A stretch of 11,436 bases of DNA from positions 6,758 to 18,193 of the forward strand of contig DBTR01000057.1 of NCBI GenBank assembly GCA_002307145.1. The letters are read 5' to 3'. Positions 6,267 to 11,436 of the stretch are shown here, one piece after another. The DNA comes from Rhodospirillum sp. UBA1311. GTDB lineage: Bacteria; Pseudomonadota; Alphaproteobacteria; Rhodospirillales; Rhodospirillaceae. The translations under genes were made by a program, and so were the position numbers. The first letter of the stretch is position 1. Every line of letters starts with the position of its first letter. Under the pieces are notes generated by a model. The model had not been told where the DNA came from and ran no database searches. It was given only the letters and a program-made list of their open reading frames with translations.

Positions 6267-6289
6267 GAGGGATCATCCCTCCGAGGGAG
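6267..6289. repeat. Inverted repeat upstream of the OsmC gene, candidate operator
   Basis: GAGGGAT (6267-6273) and ATCCCTC (6275-6281) form a perfect 7-bp inverted repeat around one base. A third related unit, GAGGGAG (6283-6289), follows one base later. It lies 37-59 nt before the OsmC ATG, where a promoter or operator is expected. The first G-rich arm could also compete with the OsmC Shine-Dalgarno (AGGGAG) if transcribed. Function is inferred from position and symmetry only. Confidence 0.4.
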
Positions 6290-6354
6290 CATATGGAGGC
6301 GCGGGGGCCCGAGGTGAAGGGCGGATCTTGACTCTTGCGGAACAGATATCGAAC

Positions 6355-7044
6355 CTACTGCCCTGCGCCCGCCACCGGCGGACGGCGGCCGAAGATCGCC
6401 GAGCCGACCCGCACCAGGGTCGCGCCGAAACCGACCGCGACCGGATAGTCGTCGCTCATCCCCATGCTGAGTTCGGCGATACCGTGACGGGCCGCGATCT
6501 TGCGCAGCAGCGCAAAGTGCGGCGCGGGCTCCTGCTCCACCGGCGGAATGCACATCAGCCCGGCGACCGGCAGCTTCCATGTCTCGGCGCAGCGCGCGAG
6601 GAAGGCGTCGGCGTCGGCGGGCAGAACTCCGGCTTTCTGCGGCTCGCAGCCGGTGTTGACCTGGACCAGCAGCTTCGGCAGCGCCACGCCCTCGTCGCGC
6701 AGACGCACCAGCGCCTCGGCGAGCTTGGGGCGGTCGAGGGTGTGGATCACATCGAACAGCGCCACCGCCTCGCGCGCCTTGTTGGATTGCAGCGGCCCGA
6801 TCAGGTGCAACTCGACCCCGGCATAGCGGGCACGCAAATCCGGCCACTTGCCCGCCGCTTCCTGCACCCGGTTCTCGCCGAACACCCGATGCCCGGCATC
6901 GAGCGCCTCGGCGACGGTTTCCGCGCCGTGGGTCTTCGAGACCGCGACCAGGCGAACGGCGGCGGCATCGCGTCCGGCGGCAGCGGCTTCGGCGGCAATT
7001 CGCGCCTTCACCGCATTGAGATTTTCCGCGATAGTGGCTTCCAC
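6355..7044 (-). CDS. yggS: YggS family PLP-binding homeostasis protein (PLPBP)
   Basis: The 229-residue protein is a YggS/PROSC-type single-domain TIM-barrel protein that binds pyridoxal phosphate and keeps B6 and amino-acid pools balanced, without a known catalytic reaction. The PLP lysine is K37 in VAVSKTHG (33-40). GENRVQEAAGKW (56-67), LHLIGPLQSNK (79-89), VNTGCEPQKAG and the phosphate-binding LSMGMSDDYPVAV are all present. I chose the GTG at 7044: AAGGA (7053-7057) lies 8 nt upstream, and VEATIAENLNAVKARI matches typical YggS N-termini. An ATG at 7086 would add 14 residues and run past the start codon of the divergent neighbour. The gene sits back to back with a ThiE/TenI-like gene. No clear terminator hairpin follows the stop. 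Confidence 0.93.
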   Translation of the reverse strand: MEATIAENLNAVKARIAAEAAAAGRDAAAVRLVAVSKTHGAETVAEALDAGHRVFGENRVQEAAGKWPDLRARYAGVELHLIGPLQSNKAREAVALFDVIHTLDRPKLAEALVRLRDEGVALPKLLVQVNTGCEPQKAGVLPADADAFLARCAETWKLPVAGLMCIPPVEQEPAPHFALLRKIAARHGIAELSMGMSDDYPVAVGFGATLVRVGSAIFGRRPPVAGAGQ

Positions 7045-7075
7045 TGGTTTCGTCCTTGCTTCGGAGGCACTTCCG
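7045..7075. promoter_or_regulatory. 31-nt divergent junction holding both Shine-Dalgarno sites
   Basis: Between the chosen GTG starts of yggS (7044, minus) and the ThiE/TenI-like gene (7076, plus) there are 31 nt. They hold AAGGA for yggS on the minus strand (7053-7057) and GGAGG for the other gene on the plus strand (7063-7067), each 8 nt from its GTG. No room is left for promoters, so each must lie inside the other gene's coding region. Confidence 0.6.
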
Positions 7076-7663
7076 GTGCGCACCATAGCAACCGTCGCGG
7101 CGCGGCTCAACGCCCGTTGCCGCGATCGCCGCCTCCCCGCCCTGATCGCGATGACCGACCCGCTGCGCCTGCCCGACGCCGTAGGCCTTGCCGCGCGCCT
7201 GCCGAGAGGCGTCGCGCTGATCGAGCGCACCCGGTGCACCGACCCCCGCCTCGCCACGCTCTGCCGCCGCCGCGGCGTACTGCTGGTGGCCGCGGGCGCG
7301 GCTATCCGGGCGCTCGCGCTCGGCGCGGACGGACTGCACCTCCGCGACCATCCGGATCGCCGCGCTTCCGAGGCCCGCGCCTGGCGACGGCGGCAGCCGG
7401 AAAGATTGATCTTCGCCGCCGCGCACTCGGGCCGCAGCCTTCGCGCCGCAGTCGCCGCCGGGGCCGACGCGATCCTGCTCTCGCCGGTGTTCCCGACCGC
7501 AAGCCATCCGGGCGCGCCCACGCTCGGCATCACCCGTTTTCGCCTGATCGCCCGGCAGAGCGCGCGCCCGGTGTATGCGCTCGGTGGCGTCACCCCCCGC
7601 ACCGCATGCGGCCTTCGCACCACGCGCGCCATCGGCATCGCCGGAATCGACTGGGCACTGTGA
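7076..7663 (+). CDS. Thiamine phosphate synthase / TenI family protein (divergent)
   Basis: The 195-residue protein fits the ThiE/TenI TIM-barrel family, whose members either join the pyrimidine and thiazole halves of thiamine or isomerise the thiazole. Visible blocks are GADGLHLRDH (83-92), AAHSGRS (115-121), GADAILLSPVFPTASHPG (129-146) and PVYALGGVTP (165-174). The ThiE signature HLGQxD is replaced here by HLRDHPD, and the protein is somewhat short, so synthase activity is doubtful. It may be a TenI-like or otherwise divergent member. The GTG start at 7076 is supported by GGAGG 8 nt upstream and by the expected N-terminal arm before LPALIAMTDP. Reading from 6848 would run antisense through yggS. 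It is divergent from yggS and faces the convergent porin gene, 55 nt away. Confidence 0.8.
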   Translation: MRTIATVAARLNARCRDRRLPALIAMTDPLRLPDAVGLAARLPRGVALIERTRCTDPRLATLCRRRGVLLVAAGAAIRALALGADGLHLRDHPDRRASEARAWRRRQPERLIFAAAHSGRSLRAAVAAGADAILLSPVFPTASHPGAPTLGITRFRLIARQSARPVYALGGVTPRTACGLRTTRAIGIAGIDWAL

Positions 7664-7667
7664 CAAC

Positions 7668-7692
7668 AAAAAGGGCGGCCCAAGGGCCGCCC
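7668..7692 (-). terminator. Rho-independent terminator of the first porin gene
   Basis: GGGCGGCCC (7673-7681) and GGGCCGCCC (7684-7692) form a strong GC stem. Read on the minus strand it is followed directly by TTTTT (complement of 7668-7672) and then GTTGT. This is a good intrinsic terminator for the porin gene ending at 7719. On the plus strand it lies just after the ThiE/TenI-like stop but lacks a T-run, so it may serve that gene less well. Confidence 0.85.
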
Positions 7693-7718
7693 TGATCGCA
7701 AACGCGTGCGCGTAAGAC

Positions 7719-8822
7719 TTAGAAGTCGAGGTGGATACCGACGACGCCGCCGTAGGCGCCCTTGTTGTCCACGCCCGTGCCTTCCTGGTCGTAGCTGGCA
7801 TAAGCCAGCTGACCGAAGAGGTCGACGCCAGCGCCGAGGGTGTACTTCGCACCGATCGCGTAGGTGTCGATCTGGTTGTCACCGGCGACGGTGGTGTCAC
7901 CTGCAGTGATCGACTGGCGATAGTTCAGCGACACCGCGTACGGGCCCTCGGCGTACATCAGGCCGACATCCCAGCCATAGCCGTCGTAGGCGGCGAAGCC
8001 GGAGTCGTCGTTGGCCGAAACGCCACGGTAGGCGCCGCCCAGGGTGAAGCCCGCGTAGGTCAAGTTCAGGCCGAACGCCCAATCCTCGGCCTTGCCGCTG
8101 TTGATCGCGCCGCCGTTAGCGACGGTGTAGCCGGCAGTGGTCAGCAGGCCGACCGGGCCGATCTCGCGCTCGTAGGAGACGCTGAAGGCGTAGGCTTCGT
8201 CGAAGTCGGCGACCTTGGCGACGGATTCGGAAGCCGCGACGCCCGAGTCATCGCCACCGGCGTTGCCCGATCCCGTATACGACACGCCGGCCTGCAGGCC
8301 GTAGAACTTCGGCGTCATGTAGGAAATCTTGTTGGCGTCGCCGTCGAAGCCCATGTCGGTGATGTTGTCGTCATCGAACGGGCGAATCAGGTAGTTCGGA
8401 ATCGCGGTGTCGTCGACTTCGGTGTACGCGGCGTTCGGCGCGGTGGCGCGCATCAGATACGCAACGTTGTCGGTCGAGCCGAGGGTCAACTTACCGTACT
8501 TGCCGGAAATGTAGAGGTAGCTCTCGTCGATGGTGTCGGTGCCGTTGTTGTCGGTACCGTTTTCGAGCTGGACCATCACGCCGATGGTCATGCCGTTGTC
8601 GAGGACGGTCGAACCCTTGAAGTAGATCTCGCCTTCACCCTGAACGTCGAAGTTGTTGGTGCCGACGTTCGCCCCGTTGGCGGTCGAGAAGTCACCGTCC
8701 TGCTTGGCGCCGGTGACGTAGTATTCCATGAAACCGCCGAGCTGCAGCTTGACCGGCTCGGAAGCCTGGGCGGCGGTGGCGGCCGCGAGCAGCGCGGTCG
8801 TTCCAATCAGAATCTTTTTCAT
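7719..8822 (-). CDS. Outer-membrane porin (Porin_4 type), downstream copy
   Basis: The 367-residue product has a Sec signal peptide (MKKILIGTTALLAAATAAQA, cleavage after residue 20) and a mature beta-barrel sequence of alternating hydrophobic strands and Gly/Asp/Asn-rich loops. It ends in GIHLDF; the terminal Phe is the usual signal for outer-membrane insertion by the Bam complex. It should be a general diffusion porin, probably trimeric. Conserved stretches are KLQLGGFMEYYV at the N-terminus, DESYLYISGKYGKLTLGS in the first third and GGDDSGVAASESVAKV in the middle. The ATG at 8822 has GAGGG 8 nt upstream; a start at 8861 would add 13 residues before the signal peptide. It is paralogous to the porin gene directly upstream but differs in the loop after the first third (IPNYLIRPFDDDNITDMG). 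Confidence 0.93.
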   Translation of the reverse strand: MKKILIGTTALLAAATAAQASEPVKLQLGGFMEYYVTGAKQDGDFSTANGANVGTNNFDVQGEGEIYFKGSTVLDNGMTIGVMVQLENGTDNNGTDTIDESYLYISGKYGKLTLGSTDNVAYLMRATAPNAAYTEVDDTAIPNYLIRPFDDDNITDMGFDGDANKISYMTPKFYGLQAGVSYTGSGNAGGDDSGVAASESVAKVADFDEAYAFSVSYEREIGPVGLLTTAGYTVANGGAINSGKAEDWAFGLNLTYAGFTLGGAYRGVSANDDSGFAAYDGYGWDVGLMYAEGPYAVSLNYRQSITAGDTTVAGDNQIDTYAIGAKYTLGAGVDLFGQLAYASYDQEGTGVDNKGAYGGVVGIHLDF

Positions 8823-9024
8823 AAGTGGTTCCCTCTTGATTAAGCACCAGTCCCACGGCAATGGGCGGACCCTACGTCAAGAGGATTGAAACCATGGGTG
8901 GGGATACGAGGCAATATCGGGATTGGCGCTCCGGGCATTTCGATGGCAAAGCGTGCTTAAAATATCACACATCTTAGAGGCCGGCTCGATTTTGCACAAT
9001 ATGGGGGCATTCATAACATGCAAA
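8823..9024. other. AT-richer porin intergenic region
   Basis: About 200 bp lie between the terminator of the second porin gene and the start of the first. The stretch is AT-richer than the coding DNA, notably around 8925-9015, and should hold the porin promoter on the minus strand. TTGACG (8875-8880) is a possible -35 but has no convincing -10 at 16-18 nt. TAAGAT (complement of 8971-8976) is a possible -10 with only a weak -35. No small ORF with a Shine-Dalgarno stands out. Confidence 0.5.
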
Positions 9025-9050
9025 CGGGGCGGCCCAAAAGGACCGCCCCG
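9025..9050 (-). terminator. Terminator hairpin of the second porin gene
   Basis: An 11-bp stem (9025-9035 with 9040-9050) closes on a 4-nt loop. One position is C/A on the plus strand but a G-U pair on the minus strand, so it is better formed in the minus-strand porin transcript, which stops at 9084. Only TTT follows directly, then GCATGTT, so the U-tract is short. It resembles the hairpin after the other porin gene (GGGCGG core). Confidence 0.7.
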
Positions 9051-9083
9051 CGCAATCTCTCCGATCCCGAAGGATCGAAAGGA

Positions 9084-10220
9084 TTAGAAGTTCAGGTGCA
9101 GACCGACCACGCCGCCGTAAGCGCCGTCGTTGACATCCGTGCCTTCGCTCTTGGTCGAGGAGTAAGCCAGTTCGGAGAACAGGATCACGCCCGGGCCCAG
9201 GTCGTAGCTGCCGCCAATGCGGTGAACGCGGACGGTGTCTTCGCCAGCCGCCGCAGCGCCTTCAACTTCCGACGAGGCGTAGTTGTACGACACCTTGTAC
9301 GGGCCTTCGGCGTACATCAGACCGGCATCCCAAGCGAAGCCGTCGGTCGCAGCCGCAGAGGAGAACGAGTTCGCCACGCGACGGTTGACCGCGCCACCGA
9401 GGGTGAAGCCCTGGTAGGACAGGCTCAGGCCAGCGCCGTATTCCTGGATCGGATCGGAAGAGTTGCTAGCAGCGGAGTTGTGGTCGTCGATACGGACGTA
9501 ACCCAACGAGCTCTTCACACCGACGCCCGCGAACGAACCGGTGTAGGTCGCGCCGAAAGCGAGGGCTTCGTCGAAGTTGGTGACCTTGGCAACGGATTCG
9601 GAAGCCGCAACGCCCGAGTCATCGCCACCGGTGCTGTTCGACGGAACGTACGACGCGCCGAACTGGAAGCCGTAGAACGACGGGGTGAAGTAGGTGATCT
9701 TGTTGGCGTCGCCCGTGAAGGTGTGGGTCTGCTCAAGAACGGAAACACTGGCACCCAGCGGGAGGTACTGCAGGGTATCGGATTCACCAGCGGTATACGC
9801 GCCGCCCATCTGGGAAGCATCCGGAGCGTTGACGTGCATCAAGTAAGCGGCATCGTTCTCGGAACCGAGAATCATCTTACCGTACTTGCCTTCGACCCAG
9901 AGATAGCTCTCGTCGATGGTGTCGGTGCCGTTGTCGTTCGAGCCGGCTTCCAGCTGAACGTCGACGCCGATGGTCATGCCGTTGTCGAGGGTGGTCTTGC
10001 CACCGAACCAGACTTCGGACTCGCCCTGGATGTCGAAGTTGTTGGTGCCGGTGTTCGCACCGTTCACGCCATTGGCGAAATCACCGTCCTGGTTGGCAGC
10101 GGCCACCCAGTATTCCATGTAGCCGCCGAGGCTCAACTTGATCGGATCGGAGGCCTGAGCGGTGGAAACGAAAGCACCAGCGGCGAGCAGCGCGGTGGTG
10201 CCGAAAAGAATCTTCTTCAT
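9084..10220 (-). CDS. Outer-membrane porin (Porin_4 type), upstream copy
   Basis: The 378-residue product has a signal peptide of 23 residues (MKKILFGTTALLAAGAF then VSTAQA) and a 16-strand-type porin barrel with polar loops. It ends in GLHLNF, with the C-terminal Phe needed for Bam-dependent insertion. Compared with the neighbouring paralogue it keeps KLSLGGYMEYWV, GTDTIDESYLWVEGKYGK, GGDDSGVAASESVAKV and AYGGVVGLHLNF. In the region after MHVNAPDAS it carries a longer, different stretch (GESDTLQYLPLGASVSVLEQ), likely a surface or pore loop. The ATG at 10220 is preceded by GAGGGAT. It has its own hairpin and about 280 bp of non-coding DNA in front, so the two porins can be expressed separately. 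Substrate preference cannot be read. Confidence 0.94.
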   Translation of the reverse strand: MKKILFGTTALLAAGAFVSTAQASDPIKLSLGGYMEYWVAAANQDGDFANGVNGANTGTNNFDIQGESEVWFGGKTTLDNGMTIGVDVQLEAGSNDNGTDTIDESYLWVEGKYGKMILGSENDAAYLMHVNAPDASQMGGAYTAGESDTLQYLPLGASVSVLEQTHTFTGDANKITYFTPSFYGFQFGASYVPSNSTGGDDSGVAASESVAKVTNFDEALAFGATYTGSFAGVGVKSSLGYVRIDDHNSAASNSSDPIQEYGAGLSLSYQGFTLGGAVNRRVANSFSSAAATDGFAWDAGLMYAEGPYKVSYNYASSEVEGAAAAGEDTVRVHRIGGSYDLGPGVILFSELAYSSTKSEGTDVNDGAYGGVVGLHLNF

Positions 10221-10500
10221 GACTATCCCTCGTTCGATAGGATCGATTTCGGTCCCGACCCCACACGGCGGAACCTTGCTCAGGAGCTAGGAAGTCATGA
10301 TCGCCGGTTTGCGTCAACGCGGAACGCCGATCCCGTCCCACTTCATCGGGCAGGTGTGGCAATGCTGCCACACTGGGTTGACCGGCAATGCCTATGCCAA
10401 TGGCTCGAATGCCTGTTTTACCGCTGGACGATCCGCGCGCGCCAAGACAAACTGTCGCGGCGTTGGCAAAGGCTTTTCGCGAACTCGGTCACCCTTGGCG
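10221..10500. other. Divergent intergenic region between porin and DUF3576 genes
   Basis: These 280 bp hold no supported gene. They must carry the minus-strand porin promoter and perhaps a plus-strand promoter for the DUF3576 gene. TTGACG on the minus strand (10312-10317) is a possible porin -35 without a clear -10. A strong dyad lies at 10354-10373. GGCAATGC occurs twice, at 10358-10365 (inside the dyad) and 10384-10391. An in-frame ATG at 10297 would extend the DUF3576 protein upstream, but the added residues have no signal-peptide or family character. Confidence 0.5.
10354..10373. repeat. Perfect 8-bp inverted repeat, candidate operator
   Basis: GTGTGGCA (10354-10361) and TGCCACAC (10366-10373) are perfect inverted repeats separated by ATGC. 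The dyad lies about 134 nt before the porin ATG and 128 nt before the DUF3576 ATG, and no T-run follows. That suits a regulator-binding site better than a terminator. Which gene it controls is unknown. Confidence 0.45.
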
Positions 10501-11082
10501 ATGAAGATGGTCATGACTCTTTCGAAGATCCCGTATCGTCCGCGCGTCCTGGCGATTGCACTCGCACTCGGCGTCGCGTCGATGCTCGCGGGTTGCGACA
10601 GCGACAATACCCAATACGCGTATCCCCAGAGGTACGGCAACAAGGTCTATGCGCCGGGCGAAGCGCCCCCCGAGAGCGTGTTCGGCAAGGGCGGCATCGA
10701 CATCTTCGGCCAGTCGAAGAAGGGCGACGACCAGGGCGGCGGCCAGGGCCTCGGGATCAACAGCTTCCTCTGGCGCGCGTCGCTCGACACCATCAGCTTC
10801 ATGCCGATCGCGTCGGCCGATCCGTTCGGCGGCGTGATCATCACCGACTGGTACGCGCCGCCCGAGACCCCGGACGAGCGCTTCAAGCTCAACGTCTTCA
10901 TCATGGGACGCGCGCTCCGCGCCGACGGCCTCAAGATCGCGGCGTTCCGCCAGGCGAAGGACAGCTCGGGCAACTGGGCCGATCGTCCGATGGACCCGGC
11001 GGTGATCACCGATCTTGAGAACACCGTCCTCACCCGCGCACGCAAGATGCGGATCACGGCGCAGAGCGGCGCGGGCAACTGA
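10501..11082 (+). CDS. DUF3576 domain lipoprotein
   Basis: The 193-residue product starts with a basic n-region and a hydrophobic core ending in the lipobox LAGC (C32), so it should be lipidated and exported. Aspartate follows the cysteine at +2, which in E. coli favours inner-membrane retention; whether this rule holds here is unknown. A Gly/Asp-rich linker (70-85) leads to the DUF3576 core: GINSFLWRASLDTISFMP (85-102), ASADPFGGVIITDWY (104-118), RFKLNVFIMGRALR (127-140). The function is unknown, and the family is conserved in alphaproteobacteria, commonly upstream of leuS as here. ATG codons at 10501, 10507 and 10513 are all in frame; none has a strong Shine-Dalgarno, so the start is uncertain by up to four residues. 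Confidence 0.9.
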   Translation: MKMVMTLSKIPYRPRVLAIALALGVASMLAGCDSDNTQYAYPQRYGNKVYAPGEAPPESVFGKGGIDIFGQSKKGDDQGGGQGLGINSFLWRASLDTISFMPIASADPFGGVIITDWYAPPETPDERFKLNVFIMGRALRADGLKIAAFRQAKDSSGNWADRPMDPAVITDLENTVLTRARKMRITAQSGAGN

Positions 11083-11106
11083 GCCTCGCGGTTCGCCCCA
11101 TTCCCC

Positions 11107-11133
11107 GCCGGTCCCGCTCTCCGTGGGGCCGGC
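11107..11133 (+). other. Hairpin between the DUF3576 gene and leuS
   Basis: GCCGGTCCC (11107-11115) and GGGGCCGGC (11125-11133) pair over 9 bp with one G-U and a 9-nt loop. The following bases (ATTCTCTATC) are not a real T-run, so it may be a weak terminator, an attenuator or only an mRNA structure between the two genes. Confidence 0.35.
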
Positions 11134-11185
11134 ATTCTCTATCGACCGACAGCAGACGAATTTCCGAAAGGCGGGTACCCTGATC

Positions 11186-11436
11186 ATGACGCGGATGGAC
11201 GAACGCTATAATTTCCGCGAAGCCGAACCGAAGTGGCAGCGCGCCTGGGCCGAGGCCAACGCCTTCGCCGCGGAAGCGAACTCGGACAAGCCGAAATGCT
11301 ACGTCCTTGAGATGTTTCCGTACCCGTCCGGGCGCATCCACATGGGCCACGTGCGCAATTACACCCTGGGCGACGTGATCGCGCGCTTCCGCCGCGCGCA
11401 AGGCTTCAACGTCCTGCACCCGATGGGCTGGGACGC
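11186..11436 (+). CDS. leuS: Leucyl-tRNA synthetase, N-terminal fragment (runs off the window)
   Basis: The first 83 codons of a class I aminoacyl-tRNA synthetase that charges tRNA-Leu are visible. The signature is clear: YVLEMFPYPSGRIHMGHVRN (residues 39-58), where HMGH is the HIGH ATP-binding motif, followed by YTLGDVIARFRRAQGFNVLHPMGWD. The N-terminal RYNFREAEPKWQRAWAEA is typical of bacterial LeuRS. I used the ATG at 11186; an ATG three codons later (11195) is equally possible. Neither has a good Shine-Dalgarno at normal spacing; the nearest purine-rich run (AAAGGCGGG, 11167-11175) is 10 nt or more away. It lies about 100 nt after the DUF3576 gene and may be co-transcribed with it. The rest of the gene is beyond the window. 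Confidence 0.96.
   Translation, partial: MTRMDERYNFREAEPKWQRAWAEANAFAAEANSDKPKCYVLEMFPYPSGRIHMGHVRNYTLGDVIARFRRAQGFNVLHPMGWD

Noticed and set aside
6848..7075. Upstream extension of the ThiE/TenI-like frame
   Set aside because: The extension lies fully antisense to yggS coding sequence. The GTG at 7076 has an ideal GGAGG and the family N-terminus.
7731..8843. Plus-strand open frame of 370 codons antisense to the first porin gene
   Set aside because: It is the same shadow effect, mirroring the porin codons. It has no homology-like motifs and no Shine-Dalgarno.
8875..8880. TTGACG as the -35 of the first porin gene (a similar one lies at 10312-10317 for the second)
   Set aside because: Both porins have TTGACG upstream at different distances (58 and 97 nt from the ATG). 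Neither has a recognisable -10 at the right spacing, so I do not call them promoters.
10354..10373. Sigma54 promoter (TGGCA...TGC) within the dyad
   Set aside because: The GG to GC spacing is not the required 10 nt. The symmetry explains the resemblance better.
10297..10500. Longer start of the DUF3576 protein at 10297
   Set aside because: The extra 68 residues lack family or signal-peptide character and would bury the lipoprotein signal inside the protein.
9018..11018. Plus-strand open frame of 666 codons, antisense to the second porin gene and running into the DUF3576 region
   Set aside because: It is a GC-bias shadow: Val/Gly/Arg/Ala-rich with no fold or RBS, and it crosses the real start of the DUF3576 gene in another frame. 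The minus-strand porin has a signal peptide and family motifs.

Overview
The window looks like chromosomal DNA from a GC-rich alphaproteobacterium, most likely in or near the Rhodospirillales. This is inferred from strong G/C use at third codon positions, a DUF3576 lipoprotein directly upstream of leuS, porins of the gram-negative Porin_4 type, and an ECF sigma/anti-sigma pair. No IS element, integrase, CRISPR array or phage gene is visible. The content is mostly housekeeping, envelope and stress genes, and I do not see a clear new multi-gene system.

Layout. The window opens with the 3' end of a tRNA-Gly and a hairpin that can terminate transcription in both directions (1-65). A minus-strand pair follows: an NAD(P)H-dependent FMN reductase and then a MaoC-like hydratase, 3 nt apart. 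Across a 229-bp relatively AT-rich spacer lies a divergent plus-strand pair, a MarR regulator and a two-domain VOC (glyoxalase-fold) protein. The VOC gene overlaps tail-to-tail with a minus-strand DUF763 gene carrying a helix-hairpin-helix. Upstream of DUF763, on the same strand, is a compact envelope-signalling cluster: a secreted COG4315 repeat protein, an ECF sigma factor and a membrane anti-sigma factor. The sigma stop and anti-sigma start overlap as ATGA, and a SigmaE-like promoter candidate sits in front of the first gene. Next on the minus strand are an OsmC-type peroxiredoxin and YggS (PLP homeostasis protein). YggS diverges from a ThiE/TenI-like gene with only 31 nt between the start codons. 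Two tandem paralogous porins follow on the minus strand, each with its own terminator hairpin. The window ends on the plus strand with the DUF3576 lipoprotein and the first 83 codons of leuS.

How the genes fit together. Several products fit thiol, electrophile or oxidative stress handling: the FMN reductase, a MarR protein with an N-terminal Cys-x-Cys, the VOC protein, OsmC and the ECF module. They lie in separate transcription units, and a shared regulon is only inference. The observations most worth a second look are the ECF module with its promoter, the DUF763 protein and its overlapping 3' end, the very tight yggS/thiE-like divergent junction, and the porin duplication with highly conserved internal blocks beside a divergent loop.
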